A stretch of 64,000 bases of DNA, taken from assembly GCF_019925205.1 (NCBI RefSeq), contig NC_083565.1:35306241-35370240 (forward strand). Direction: 5' to 3'. A program made the translations under genes and the position numbers. Source of the DNA: Metopolophium dirhodum (Eukaryota; Arthropoda; Insecta; Hemiptera; Aphididae). Shown here in pieces: positions 34,901 through 47,345 of the stretch. The notes below the pieces were generated by a model. That model was given only the letters and a program-made list of their open reading frames with translations. It was not told the DNA's origin and ran no database searches. Each line of letters opens with the position of its first letter. Within the stretch, counting starts at the first letter, position 1.

Positions 34901-37900
34901 AAGTCAATACAAAATATTCAACAAGAGTTGCATTCCTAAAAAAAAAATTGAAGGAGGGTGTTGGCGCCCGCAAGCAAATGCATTTTAGGAAACCAAAAAA
35001 AAAATGTTGAATAAATTCAACTGTATGATCACACATTACAAAGTACAAACTAAAATGCCCAGCTTCTTAAACAAAAAAAACTATTTAAAATATTAAGTTA
35101 ATTCAAAAATGATCATTCACAGGGCACCTAGTTCTCAATTTTCAAGTCAATACAAAATATTCAACAAGAGTTGCATAACTAAAAAAAAAATTGAAGGAGG
35201 GTGTTGGCGCCCGCAGGCAAATGCATTTTAGGAAACCAAAAAAAAAACGTGAATAAATTTAACTGTATGATCACACATTACAAAGTATAAACTAAAATGC
35301 CCAGCTTCTTAAACAAAAAAAACTATTTAAAATATTTAGTTAATTCAAAAATGATCATTCACAGGGCACCTAGTTCTCAATTTTCAAGTTAATACAAAAT
35401 ATTCAACAAGAGTTGCATGACTAAAAAAAAAATTGAAGGAGGGTGTTGGCGCCCGCAGGCAAATGCATTTTAGGAAACCAAAAAAAAATGTTGAATAAAT
35501 TAAACTTTATGATTACACATTACAAAGTACAAATTAAAATGCCCAGCTTCTTAAACAAAAAAAACTATTTAAAATATTTAGTTCATTCACAGGGCACCTA
35601 GTTCTCAATTTTCAAGTCAATACAAAATATTCAACAAGAGTTGCATTACTAAAAAAAAATTGAAGGAGGGTGTTGGTGCCCGCACGCAAATGCATTTTAG
35701 GAAACCAAAAAAAAAATGTTGAATAAATTTAACTGTATGATCACACATTACAAAAATCAAATTAAAATGCCCAGCTTCTTAAACTAAAAAAACTATTTAA
35801 AATATTTAGTTCATTCAAGAATGATCATTCACAGGGCACCTAGTTCTCAATTTTCTAGTTAATACAAAATATTCAACTAGAGTTGCGTTACTAAAAAAAA
35901 AATTGAAGGAAGGTGTTGGCGCCCGCAAGCAAATGCATTTAAGGAAACCAAAAAAATATTTTGAAAAAATTTAAAGCTAGGAATACACATTACAAAGTAC
36001 AAACTAAAATGCCCATTTTCTCAAACAGAAAAAACTATTCAAAATATTTAGTTCATGAATGATAAGGATTATTTAAAGGTACCAAATTGTCAATGTTTAA
36101 AAAATTAGGCTAGAGGTTAAATCATAAAAAAAAATTGAAGGAGGGTGTTGGCGCCCGCAGGCAAATGCATTTTAGGAAACCAAAAAAAAAAATGTTGAAT
36201 AAATTTAACTGTATGATCACACATTACAAATTACAAACTAAAATGCCCAGCTTCTTAAACAAAAAAAACTATTTAAAATATTTAGTTCATTAAAGAATGA
36301 TCATTCACAGGGCACCTAGTTCTCAATTTTCAAGTCAATACAAAATATTCAACAAGAGTTGCATTCCTAAAAAAAAAATTGAAGGAGGGTGTTGGCGCCC
36401 GCAGGCAAATGCATTTTAGGAAACCAAAAAAAAAACGTGAATAAATTTAACTGTATGATCACACATTACAAAGTATAAACTAAAATGCCCAGCTTCTTAA
36501 ACAAAAAAAACTATTTAAAATATTTAGTTAATTCAAAAATGATCATTCACAGGGCACCTAGTTCTCAATTTTCAAGTTAATACAAAATATTCAACAAGAG
36601 TTGCATGACTAAAAAAAAAATTGAAGGAGGGTGTTGGCGCCCGCAGGCAAATGCATTTTAGGAAACCAAAAAAAAATGTTGAATAAATTAAACTTTATGA
36701 TTACACATTACAAAGTACAAATTAAAATGCCCAGCTTCTTAAACAAAAAAAACTATTTAAAATATTTAGTTCATTCACAGGGCACCTAGTTCTCAATTTT
36801 CAAGTCAATACAAAATATTCAACAAGAGTTGCATTACTAAAAAAAAATTGAAGGAGGGTGTTGGTGCCCGCACGCAAATGCATTTTAGGAAACCAAAAAA
36901 AAAATGTTGAATAAATTTAACTGTATGATCACACATTACAAAAAACAAATTAAAATGCCCAGCTTCTTAAACTAAAAAAACTATTTAAAATATTTAGTTC
37001 ATTCAAGAATGATCATTCACAGGGCACCTAGTTCTCAATTTTCTAGTTAATACAAAATATTCAACTAGAGTTGCGTTACTAAAAAAAAAATTGAAGGAAG
37101 GTGTTGGCGCCCGCAAGCAAATGCATTTAAGGAAACCAAAAAAATATTTTGAAAAAATTTAAACCTAGGAATACACATTACAAAGTACAAACTAAAATGC
37201 CCATTTTCTCAAACAGAAAAAACTATTCAAAATATTTAGTTCATGAATGATAAGGATTATTTAAAGGTACCAAATTGTCAATGTTTAAAAAATTTGGCTA
37301 GAGGTTAAATCATAAAAAAAAATTGAAGGAGGGTGTTGGCGCCCGCAGGCAAATGCATTTTAGGAAACCAAAAAAAAAAATGTTGAATAAATTTAACTGT
37401 ATGATCACACATTACAAAGTACAAACTAAAATGCCCAGCTTTTTAAACAAAAAAAACTATTTAAAATATTTAGTTCATTAAAGAATGATCATTCACAGGG
37501 CACCTAGTTCTCAATTTTCAAGTCAATACAAAATATTCAACAAGAGTTGCATTCCAAAAAAAAAAATTGAAGGAGGGTGTTGGCGCCCGCAGGCTAATGC
37601 ATTTTAGGAAACCAAAAAAAAATTTTGAATAAATTTAACTGAATGATCACACATTACAAAGTACAAACTAAAATGTCCAGCTTCTTAAACAAAAAAAAAC
37701 TATTTAAAATATTTAGTTCATTAAAGAATGATCATTCACAGGGCACCTAGCCACCTAGTTCTCAATTTTCAAGTTAATACAAAATATTCAACAAGAGTTG
37801 CATGACTAAAAAAAAAATTGAAGGAGGGTGTTGGCGCCCGCAGGCAAATGCATTTTAGGAAACCAAAAAAAAATGTTGAATAAATTAAACTTTATGATTA

Positions 37901-39540
37901 CACATTACAAAGTACAAATTAATATGCCCAGCTTCTTAAACAAAAAAATCTATTTAAAATATTTAGTTCATTCACAGGGCACCTAGTTCTCAATTTTCAA
38001 GTCAATACAAAATATTCAACAAGAGTTGCATTACTAAAAAAAAAATTGAAGGAGGGTGTTGGCGCCCGCAAGCAAATGCATTTTAGGAAACCAAAAAAAA
38101 ATTTTGAAAAAATTTAAATCTAGGAATACACATTACAAAGTACAAACTAAAATGCCCATTTTCTCAAACAGAAAAAACTATTCAAAATATTTAGTTCATG
38201 AATGATAAGGATTATTTAAAGGTACCAAATTGTCAATGTTTAAAAAATTTGGCTAGAGGTTAAATCATAGAAAAAAATTGAAGGAGGGTGTTGGTGCCCG
38301 CACGCAAATGCATTTTAGGAAACCAAAAAAAAAATGTTGAATAAATTTAACTGTATGATCACACATTACAAAAAACAAATTAAAATGCCCAGCTTCTTAA
38401 ACTAAAAAAACTATTTAAAATATTTAGTTCATTCAAGAATGATCATTCACAGGGCACCTAGTTCTCAATTTTCTAGTTAATACAAAATATTCAACTAGAG
38501 TTGCGTTACTAAAAATAAAATTAAAGGAAGGTGTTGGCGCCCGCAAGCAAATGCATTTTAGGAAACCAAAAAAAAATTTAAAAAAAATTTAAATCTAGGA
38601 ATACACATTACAAAGTACAAACTAAAATGCCCAGCTTCTTAAACAAAAAAAACTATGTAAAATATTTAGTTAATTCAAGAATGATCATTTACAGGGCACC
38701 TAGTTCTCAATTTTCAAGTCAATACAAAATATTCAACAAGAGTTGCATTACTAAAAAAAAATTGAAGGAGGGTGTTGGTGCCCGCACGCAAATGCATTTT
38801 AGGAAACCAAAAAAAAAAATGTTGAATAAATTTAACTGTATGATCACACATTACCAAATACAAACTAAAATGTCCAGCTTCTTAAACAAAAAAAAACTAT
38901 TTAAAATATTTAGTTCATTAAAGAATGATCATTCACAGGGCACCTAGTTCTCAATTTTCAAGTCAATACAAAATATTCAACAAGAGTTGCATTACTAAAA
39001 AAAAAATTGAAGGAGGGTGTTGGCGCCCGCAGGCAAATGCATTTTAGGAAACCAAAAATAAATGTTGAATAAATTTAACTGGATGATCACACATTACAAA
39101 GTACAAACTAAAATGTCCAGTTTCTTAAACAAAAATAAACTATTTAAAATATTTAGTCCATTAAAGAATGATCATTCACAGGGCACCTAGTTCTCAATTT
39201 TCAAGTCAATACAAAATATTCAACAAGAGTTGCATTACTAAAAAAAAAATTGAAGGAGGGTGTTGGCTGGTGCCCGCAGGCTAATGCATTTAAGGAAACC
39301 AAAAAAAAAATGTTGAATTAATTTAACTGTATGATCACACATTACAAAGTACAAATTAAAATGCCCAGCTTCTTAAACAAAAAAAAACTATTTAAAATAT
39401 TTAGTTAATTCAAGAATGATCATTCACAGGGCACCAAGTTATCAATTTTCACGTCAATAAATTAATTTTATGAAAAAAAATTGAAAGGGGAACGTGGGCT
39501 ACCGCAGGCAAACGCATTTTAAGAAGCAGATAAAAAATTT
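31926..39540 (-). repeat. Satellite array, same family, minus orientation
   Basis: About 31 monomers of the 1-19091 family in reverse orientation (GGCAAATGCATTTTAGGAAACC, TTCAAGAATGATCATT). The rare class with AATTTGGCTAGAGGTTAAATCAT recurs at about 32000, 34680, 36110, 37300 and 38260, marking higher-order units of roughly 0.95-1.4 kb. It starts abruptly inside the piggyBac gene and ends gradually: the last two or three monomers (39440-39660) are increasingly diverged. Open frames of 65-106 codons here are repeat shadows. Confidence 0.96.
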
Positions 39541-40527
39541 AAAAAAAATCATATTGCACCAGGTTGTTAGTGTTTAAAAAAAAGATATATATAAAAGAAT
39601 CAAAAAAAGTTAAATATAAAAAAAAAATAAATTGAATGGGGAACGTGAGAGAACCTAGCCAGTCTCTTTTCAAATTATATATTATGTACACAGGTACTCG
39701 GCGTACTCCCAAGTATAGCCGGTTAATCTTGAAAAATATTTATACAAAAAAATCTATTAGAGTTCAATGAAGTGAAAAAAAAATTGTTTGAGAAATCTGG
39801 GTGAAATAACACTAAACAAAAGAATACGCTGGAAGCTAAATACTGCAATACACATTAACTACAATCCAAAAACTAGCTGTTCTTTACATTATAATAATGC
39901 GAACAGTTATTATGATCAGAGGTGTATCACGGTAATATATGTATTAGAAAATGTATAAAAATGAATGTAAATTATAAATGATGCAATGAAATTAAATGAG
40001 AAAAGGTGCTGCACGGACTCTACTATGTGATCGTAATTTATGAAGGACATAAAATGTTTAATTTAAAATAATATTGTGTTTGGTGGGTCTACAGTCAATA
40101 TTAAATTACAAACTATAAAGTCTAAATGCAAATAAAAACATAGTCAGATATCTGTTTTAGTCTTTGTAAATATGTGCGGAAAAAATTGGATTTAGTACAA
40201 TATAAAAAAATGTGGAAAGGAAACCCTGAGAATTCTTTGACAATGGGATATTAAAACACAAAACCATAAGTATTGAACACCTGTGAACCCTGTGAACCCT
40301 GATAAAATAATATTTTGTTATATTTTAAACAACATTTTATAATTTGATGTGGTAAAAAAATCATTATTTGATGTTGGCTGTATTTAAGTTTTTAATAACT
40401 ATACTGGTACAACTCTTGGTGACAGTCTTTAAGACCGTGTTAAAAACTATGATAATTAGTTAACATCTAATCTCCTGCCCTATCTTAACCTAACCAAATT
40501 AATAATATTTAAATATTTCCTTTCATT
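39541..40527. other. AT-rich DNA with decayed satellite at the left edge, no gene seen
   Basis: The first ~120 bp hold a barely recognisable monomer (AATTGAATGGGGAACGTGAG). The rest is AT-rich unique-looking sequence without open frames above 60 codons. Confidence 0.65.
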
Positions 40528-41666
40528 GTTATGTTTACAATATCGACTACCTTGATAGTTAGTAGGAAAAGATCATCGCAAAGCTCACGACCGGTGATGG
40601 TAGTCGTCTATCATAACCATAGCTTCAACTAACCGTAGGTTTACCTAACTAACCTTCTTATGACTTATTAGGACACATTGAATAAAAAGATCCTGATTTG
40701 CAGGTTGCTGAACTTAAGTGTTTGATTATCAAGTTGATCCTTAGATTGTTGACACCTTAATCCATGCTATGGATGAATCCCATAGATAATAAAGATATGG
40801 ATAGTCCACGCCTATGTTAAATACATTTTAGGCCGCGTTCCCGCGGAAGGCAATTGAGGCACATTTATATTGAAAGTCGATACTCGAGATAGGTATACTT
40901 TATTTGGCCTCAATTGTTCCCCTCGAAGACCGCTGATAAGACCATTATGTTATCTTTATTATCTATGATGGAGCCATACCCAGCTCACTCGTGTAAACAA
41001 TTTGAAGCAGTGGCGTAGCCAAGGGGGAGGGCAGAGGGGCCATGCCCCCCCCCATCGACCGTGTTTTTTATTATTTTTGTTTTTATATTGGTACGTCCAT
41101 AGTATTAAAAAAGTAGAAATGTTATTCATTATCACGATTTATGATGGTCTTCTTAAATCGTGTTTATTATATATATCTGTGCCACTGTAGTTGTACCTAT
41201 TCGGTTACAAACGTGAGTGTGGTGATACGTCGTGGTATCACCACTTACTAACACGTCTAATGTTACCAATCGTTTTGTCTAGGCCAGTAGTGGCCAAACT
41301 ACGGCCCGCGGGCCAACTCCGGTCCGCCATCATTTAATATCTGGCCCGCGAAAGAACCATAATATCTTACATTTACGAAATAAATTGATAAATTAAAAAT
41401 ACAGTATATATTCTATAAACATATTATAAATAGCATTATCTTATATTATCTTATTTTCGTAGAAACATCAATGTAGGTACCTACAACGAGTAATATTAAT
41501 GTGCTCGTTGCGCGACCAAATTTATATACATTGTAGTTTCTACAGCCATCGTGATCAGTCGTGATCAGTCAAATTAATACATTTTAAAATATGTTTTGTA
41601 AGTGTAAAACGATATTTTGTATACCTATTTTATATTTATTTTTATATGTGTAGTTAATAATTTATT

Positions 41667-42784
41667 TAGGTCGGCAGAGTCCTACCCCCACCTCCACGCG
41701 GTGCCGACTGGAAACGGAATTCCGGTTCCGGCCAACGGGGGAGGCACAGAAGGCAAACTGTATAAAACCGAACACCGGCGGGTCAACACCAGCGACCAGA
41801 GGGCCAACATCGCCCTCCAACCACCGACAACCGACCGAAGGCTCGACGCGAAGACAACCGGGAAGCGGGGACCAAACGGTTAGATCGCCCAGCGCCTCAG
41901 TACCATCATCCGAAACTGCCCACAGCGGCAATTGTGCCCTTGGGCATTAGTAAGACACCCACAACACGGCTTGGTCACCGTCCGGGTGATCGCGATTGAT
42001 GTGGAAGGGCGCTCGGGTCGAACGCCTCAAGTCTCTGCCGACCGGGGACTCAACGCACCGAGCAGCACGCAGCAAGAGACACGGAGGAAACAGAAGGAAA
42101 ACTGTATAAAACCGAACACCGGCGGGTCAACACCAGCGACCAGAGGGCCAATATCGCCCTCCAACCACCGACAACAGACCGAAGGCTCGATGCGAAGACA
42201 ACCGGGAAGCGGGGACCAAACGGTTAGATCGCCCAGCGCCACAGTACCATCATCCGAAACTGCCCACAGCGGCAATTGTGCCCTTGGGCATTAGTAGGAC
42301 ACCCACAGCACGGCTTGGTCACCGTCCGGGTGATCGCGATTGATGTGGAAAGGCGCTCGGGCCGAACGCCTCAAGGCTCCGCCGACCGGGGACCCAACGC
42401 ACCGAGCAGCAGTAGCAAGACACACGGAGGAAACAGAAGGAAAACTAGGAAATCAACAACGGCGACACGCGAACTCCACAACAGCTCAAGGAGAAGACGC
42501 GACGAACGAGAAGTCAAGACTGGCGGGCAGCGAAGCCGGGTCGAGAACAGACAAATGAAATCAGCAAGCCTTCAGCCAAAATGTTATTCCTCACCCGATA
42601 AAATGTAATAAAATTAATTTAAATGTGCGCCCTGAGGGGACCCAAAAAAAAAAAAAAAACAGGTGTAAAACATTATATAAATTGTATTAACTTTATGTAT
42701 AATAAACGATGGCGGCGCCGCGGCAGTAATGCGAAAGCAGTTCCCGCGGTGCCGTCGGTAATAAACAGAAAAAAAAAAAAAAAA
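41667..42784 (+). mobile_element. GC-rich retroposed insertion with A tail inside the hAT element
   Basis: Begins around GGTCGGCAGAGTCC and ends in a long A tract. AATAATTTATT occurs on both sides (41656-41666 and 42783-42793), consistent with a target-primed insertion, although such an AT-rich duplication could be chance. It contains 344-bp tandem repeats, an internal A tract at about 42640 and a GC-rich 3' segment (GGCGGCGCCGCGG ... AATAAACAG). This looks like an internally deleted non-LTR retrotransposon with a repeated 5' UTR. No RT or endonuclease is present. Open frames on either strand (about 41617-42608) follow the repeat and are not convincing genes. Confidence 0.6.
41745..42440 (+). 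repeat. 344-bp GC-rich tandem repeat, about two copies plus a fragment
   Basis: ACTGTATAAAACCGAACACC at 41757 recurs at 42101, and GGCAATTGTGCCCTTGGGCA recurs with the same 344-bp shift. A third unit starts near 42426 (GGAGGAAACAGAAGGAAAAC) and diverges. TATAAAA in each unit could act as a promoter element, as in repeated LINE 5' UTRs. Confidence 0.85.
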
Positions 42785-43129
42785 TAATTTATTAAAAAAT
42801 AATTTTTGAAAATGTAAGCTGATTTAATTTTTTTTCATTTGTAGTAATTATTAAGTTAAGTATTAAATAAAGACATTAAAATTATTATGTACAATAAAAA
42901 CGTCGTTAAATATGAAATTATATACCTATACCTAAAATTCTGATTACTTAAAAGTAAAAAAAATTTTTATGGCCCGCGGTAAAAAATTTTTTTTTTTCTG
43001 GCCCGAGGTAAAAAAAGTTTGGCCACCACTGGTCTAGGCGATCAGCAGTGAATTTTATATATCGTCGGCTACCCAGTAACCCACTGTTTTAGTCACTCTT
43101 TAAACCTCTGTCTCTCAAAGGCATGCGAG

Positions 43130-43475
43130 GTATCTTCAATTAAAAATATGAACGGTATAATTGGTACAGTTGCTACATTTTTTTCTTATTCAGCGAAACG
43201 TATGGATAAATTAAAACATTTCATTGATGCAAGTAATTCTAATAAAAGTGGTCATAATACAAAAAAAAACAAAATTAAAAAAACTTTGTGAAACACGATG
43301 GGTTGATCGACATGATTCACTTATAACATTCAAAGAACTGTACATTTATATAATTTCTACTATAGAACATCTTGAGAAATATGATACAAATCCTGAAACG
43401 TCAACCAAAGCGTCGTTATATGTGAGTGCTATGTGGTTTGGCCTTAGCTACAATAAATAAAGATGAATTGGAATA
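43130..43475 (+). pseudogene. hAT-family transposase fragment (P52rIPK/ZMYM-like), frameshifted
   Basis: One frame reads ...GTVATFFSYSAKRMDKLKHF up to the A run near 43260, and the next frame continues with KKLCETRWVDRHDSLITFKE. LCETRW-ERHDA-TF-E is a hallmark of hAT transposases of the P52rIPK/ZMYM group. About 110 codons remain, with a single-base frame change in the A run. The region then ends in stops. It lies just outside the hAT element of 41285-43031 and is a separate relic. Confidence 0.8.
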
Positions 43476-43479
43476 TGAA

Positions 43480-44951
43480 AACGTAGAAAAAGATATAATG
43501 ACTGCATTTATAAATAAATCTCCTAGGAGGATGAAAGTTGTAGATTGGACATAATAATAGTATTAAATATATTTACCTTATATTTATTAAGTTGTTTGCA
43601 ATAAATTATTATAAATAAAAAGTTGTTAAATATTTTGTTAATTCAAACATAACTCTTAATTCGAGAGTTTGTAACTAATACAATCATAATAATATAATAT
43701 GAGTATAGTACATTTCGTAATATTTTTTTATAATATTTACTGTTAGTGAAATATTAAGTTTGTATTTCTAATATAATATATTTTATGATATTTATGGACG
43801 ACACTTGCACCATGGCCCCTCGATATAGTAATGTGGCGACCCGGCACATCTCTTTTAGATAAATGGTTAAATACTTAATCAAGTCTTCCAATTTACTAAA
43901 CATTTATATTTTATAGATGATTTGAAAAAAAATTTAAAACTGAAGAGAGACTGTGTGAATTAACAACATTTTTAGTATGAAATGGTTATTTGAACACCTG
44001 TTATGATGTGTTATATTGAACTTAAGTTAATTTTTTATAATGCACTACAGTAAACATTTGATAATTTATTACAATATACGTATATTATACATAGATTTCA
44101 AGTATGATTTTTTAAATTTTTTTTTTGAAAGTTACCTACCTACTACTGTAGTAGTACAAGACATTTTATTTTTATATTTTGAAGCAATATATGTTTTGGA
44201 TTATTTAGATCTAGGTATATAAACTAAATTTCAGACCCATAGTTTAGTATTTTAATCAGAATTTTATCAGACTCTACTAGAATGTTGTAGTTAAATTAAA
44301 CTATAATAAGTATGTGGAAGAACAGTACCTAACTTTCTATGATAATTTGTTATGAATATAATATTTTAAGTAATAGATGAAATTTAGCATTTTTACGGTG
44401 CTTAATACATTTTCCTAATATTTTAACAGAAATTATGGAGCTAAAAATATAGAAATACCTATATTATGTCACGGTCCATAGTTCATAGTTTTGTTTCATT
44501 TATAATAATAATTCTTTTTAATATACTTTTTCATAAATCAATATTTATTACAGTTAGCCTTTATGATTTGTTTGAACTATTAGTACGTATTTTTTTTTGG
44601 CCTATTATTACAACACCGTTACCAATATGCGTTTTACCTACCAAGTGTGTAAATAAAGAATTTTTTTTGTAAACCAATTTGAATTATAATTTATTAATTT
44701 AAAAAAATGTTAATAAAAACGTTTTCATTCAGTATTTTTTTGAATTTTAAGTGCATACTTTTGAATATTTCAGTGCATATATTTGTCTGTTTTTAGTGCA
44801 TACATGCAGGCAAATATTTAACACTTTTTCATTGCATTAAATTCACAGCCCTGCTAATTACTTTTACTTCCAATCATAATACCTACCACAGTTAATGTTA
44901 AATGTCAAATTGTCAACAATCAACTGCTTCTTCTACTTGATAACACTAAGA
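43480..44951. other. AT-rich DNA; possible 3' end of an old hAT element
   Basis: No convincing gene; the 60-68 codon frames at 44040 and 44466 are AT-rich and unsupported. CACAGCCCTG at 44844-44853 is the complement of a CAGGGCTGTG-type hAT end and could be the right end of the element whose transposase remnant is at 43130-43475. I found no left end or target duplication. Confidence 0.4.
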
Positions 44952-45078
44952 GGATGTCAGATTTTTAGCGCACCATTTATTTCTCTCTCTGACCCAAACA
45001 TTTTAGTGTTTTCTTAATCGTACATTTGGTATGCTACGCGTGGGTCAAAGATGGGAAACAAATAGTGCGCTGACATCC
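44952..45078. mobile_element. Small terminal-inverted-repeat element (MITE-like)
   Basis: GGATGTCAG, a short spacer, then AGCGCACCATTTATTTC on the left is mirrored by GAAACAAATAGTGCGCTGACATCC on the right. Length is about 127 bp. Target duplication is not clear. It abuts the right arm of the 40528-45555 unit. Confidence 0.6.
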
Positions 45079-45555
45079 CAACCGGGAACAAGTTTACACG
45101 AGTGAGCTGGGTATGGCTCCATCATAGATAATAAAGATATGGATAGGACATAATGGTCTTATTAGCGGTCTTCGAGGGGAACAATAAATTGAGGCCAAAT
45201 AAAGTATACTTATATCGAGTATCGACTATCGACTATCAATATAAAGAAGCCTCAATTGCCTTCCCGTCCGGGAACGCGGCCTCAAATGTATTTAACATAG
45301 GCATGGACTATCCATATCTTTATTATCTATGGGCTTCATCCATAGCATGGATTAAGGTGTCAACAATCAAAGGATCAACTTGATAATCAAACACTTAAGT
45401 TTGGCAACCTGCATCTCAGGATCTTATTATTCAAAGTGTCCTAATGAGTCATAAGAAGGTTAATTAGGTAAACTTATGGTTAGTCGAAGCCAAAGAGTCA
45501 ATAAGGCCTTTGCAATTCAAGATCTTTTCCTACGTATTCGGCATTGTTAACATAA

Positions 45556-46639
45556 CTATTCTACCTTTACACTTTTTCTTCCGCCGTCTCTCACAGCTAT
45601 ATACAGGTTCAGCCACTCTCATTCCACACCTCCATATGATCGGTATTCTGTCTATCCATCTCTTCTTCAGTCTTCTCGTCCATCATTTCTCCCCTAAATT
45701 AACTTCTATAGCCACTCTCACTATCTCTTATCATACAGTGACCGAACCACCTAAACCTATTCTCTCTTGTTTTCACTACAATATGTACACTACCCTTAAT
45801 TAATTAATTTCTTATTCTATCCTCTTTTGTACCTTAACACCTTACTTATTATTCTCATATCTGCTACTCTCACTCCACTTACCTACCCTAACCTTACATT
45901 TCTTTTTCATCTTTCCCTTTCATACACCAAACATTCTGAAATCCTGTTGACCCATTTCCTTATCTTCGCCATATCACACACTTCCTAATTCCTATTCACT
46001 CAGTCTCTAGTTACCTACAAGTCATCGTACTTGATTATCGGTGAAAATATTTAAATATCATTGAGTGAATTCCCTACTCGAAAGAATTGCTTAAAAATAT
46101 ATCATACCTCACCAATTTTCTGATTTTGAACACGACTTTATTGATAGCCCGAATAGTGTTATACCAGTATAGTTACAATACAAATATTGAAAATTTTCGG
46201 GCAATACATCCCCTGATCAATTAACTATAATAAAAAAAAACCTACTGAGAAATAAGAAAATACATACCCCGTGACGGAATCAAAATCTGCTACGAAACTT
46301 AGCCTTCGAAACACTGAAACGTTCACACATTTCAATCTGCTTATGATATATTATTCCCAGTTTGAAAATGTTCACTGACGAATACCATTTCTGAAATAAC
46401 ACGCATCTTATGCAGTAAAATGTTCTACAATATTCTAATGACCTATGCGTTACAGTCTACAGATATTATATAAACCTACCAATAAATACCTAATATTAAT
46501 TTTTATTACACAGAGTTTGTATTTTTAAATGTTGTATTCAAGGATTTATTAGTTTTATTTGTATACCTAACAAAAATTACATTTATTCACAAGTCAGTTA
46601 TCAACTAGAACTCGACTACGAGTAAGACAGCGTTTGGAT
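45556..46639. other. Intervening DNA, C/T-rich then AT-rich, no clear gene
   Basis: 45556-45990 is unusually C/T-rich on the plus strand (CTCACAGCTATATACAGG, CCATCTCTTCTTCAGTC). On the minus strand it gives WTRRLKKRWIDRI, weakly reminiscent of the C-terminal tail of LINE reverse transcriptases, but with stops. The rest is AT-rich without features. Confidence 0.35.
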
Positions 46640-47345
46640 TGTTCGGACTGGCGTATAATTTATTATTATTATACATTGCGCCTTTGGTAGGCAGTAGTAA
46701 ACGTATATGCTTCTACGTTACTTAGTTAACAGATTTTCGTTTGAGGTGTTCTCTTAAAACCCAAATATTTAATGCCCGTATCCCGTATGCATATAAAATG
46801 TATGTTTCACATTTAACGAAAACTAAAACTATCGTGACGGAACTGAATTACGAAGAACGTATAAAACAAAAATAATCGTCACCAAGTGATAGGTATAATC
46901 TGCTATGTACTTACAAATCATATTAAATAACATTAATCATTATGTATTTTCTTATTTTGTTAGGTAGGTATAAAAACCTACCTTCCTACTTATAAAAGCA
47001 TTACCTAATCATTGATTTAAAATTTTAAAAATTATTCTACTATAACAATAAATTAACAGTTGTAGGCAAAGTATTATAATTTAAGGTATTTTTCATAATA
47101 TCCTAATTTTTGTACACCTATAACAACTGGATTTTAAAAACTACTCTACGTCTAGCGGGTATATACGTTTGTCTGACAATAAATATTTACATTAGGTCTA
47201 CCGCGTCAACAGAGTAGTAGGACAAAACTTACGTAATTATTTATTCTTCCGGCGAAACGCGGTCCCTTTGAGTGTATAATATTGTCTAGTGTCAGAGCTG
47301 TGCGTCTCCGTCAAGGAAAATGCAGCGCGCGTCTTCATATATCCG
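46640..47345 (-). repeat. Diverged repeat copy 1 with exon-like edge (minus strand)
   Basis: Shares with 49590-49870 and 51735-52050 a series of blocks: TTATACATTGCGCC, TATGCTTCTACGTTACTTAGT, and CTTCCGGCGAAACGCGG beside AAAACTTACGTAATTA. Read on the minus strand, the last block ends in a donor-like GTAAGTTTT after codons for FRRK. The other two copies are 2.2-2.5 kb further on. The copy is stretched by extra AT-rich DNA in the middle. Confidence 0.5.

Larger units (their letters stand above)
41285..43031. mobile_element. hAT element with 8-bp target duplication and inserted GC-rich cargo
   Basis: Ends CAGTAGTGGCCAAACT and AGTTTGGCCACCACTG are inverted repeats. GTCTAGGC flanks both sides (41277-41284 and 43032-43039). 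Subterminal sequences are GC-rich (GGCCCGCGGGCC on the left, GGCCCGCGG and GGCCCGAGG on the right). No transposase frame remains. About 1.1 kb in the middle is a separate GC-rich insertion. Confidence 0.92.
40528..45555. mobile_element. Unit with ~470 bp terminal inverted repeats (foldback-like)
   Basis: The segment 40528-40998 is the inverted copy of 45555-45092. Shared landmarks are GTAGGAAAAGATC, CTTATGACTTATTAGGACAC / CATAAGAAGG, AAGTGTTTGATTATCAAGTT, GACACCTTAATCCATGCTAT, GGCCGCGTTCCCG and CAGCTCACTCGTGTAAAC. Each arm contains its own small palindrome built from CATAGATAATAAAGAT and its complement. The ~4.1 kb between the arms contains a hAT element with cargo, a hAT transposase remnant and a small TIR element. 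I found no target duplication and no transposase that obviously belongs to the arms, so the class is uncertain. An inverted segmental duplication is the alternative. Confidence 0.72.

Noticed and set aside
41007..41190. Possible short TIR element starting CAGTGGCGTAGCCAAGGG and ending GTGCCACTG
   Set aside because: Terminal match is only about seven bases and the flanks (ATTTGAAG, TAGTTGTA) do not form a target duplication.
44040..44672. Two hydrophobic ORFs of 60-68 codons
   Set aside because: AT-rich sequence gives Phe/Ile/Leu-rich frames by chance; no start context, homology or neighbours to support them.
45556..45990. Minus-strand resemblance to a LINE reverse-transcriptase C-terminus (KKRWIDRI)
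   Set aside because: Too short, interrupted by stops, and in C/T-biased sequence; cannot be supported without a search.
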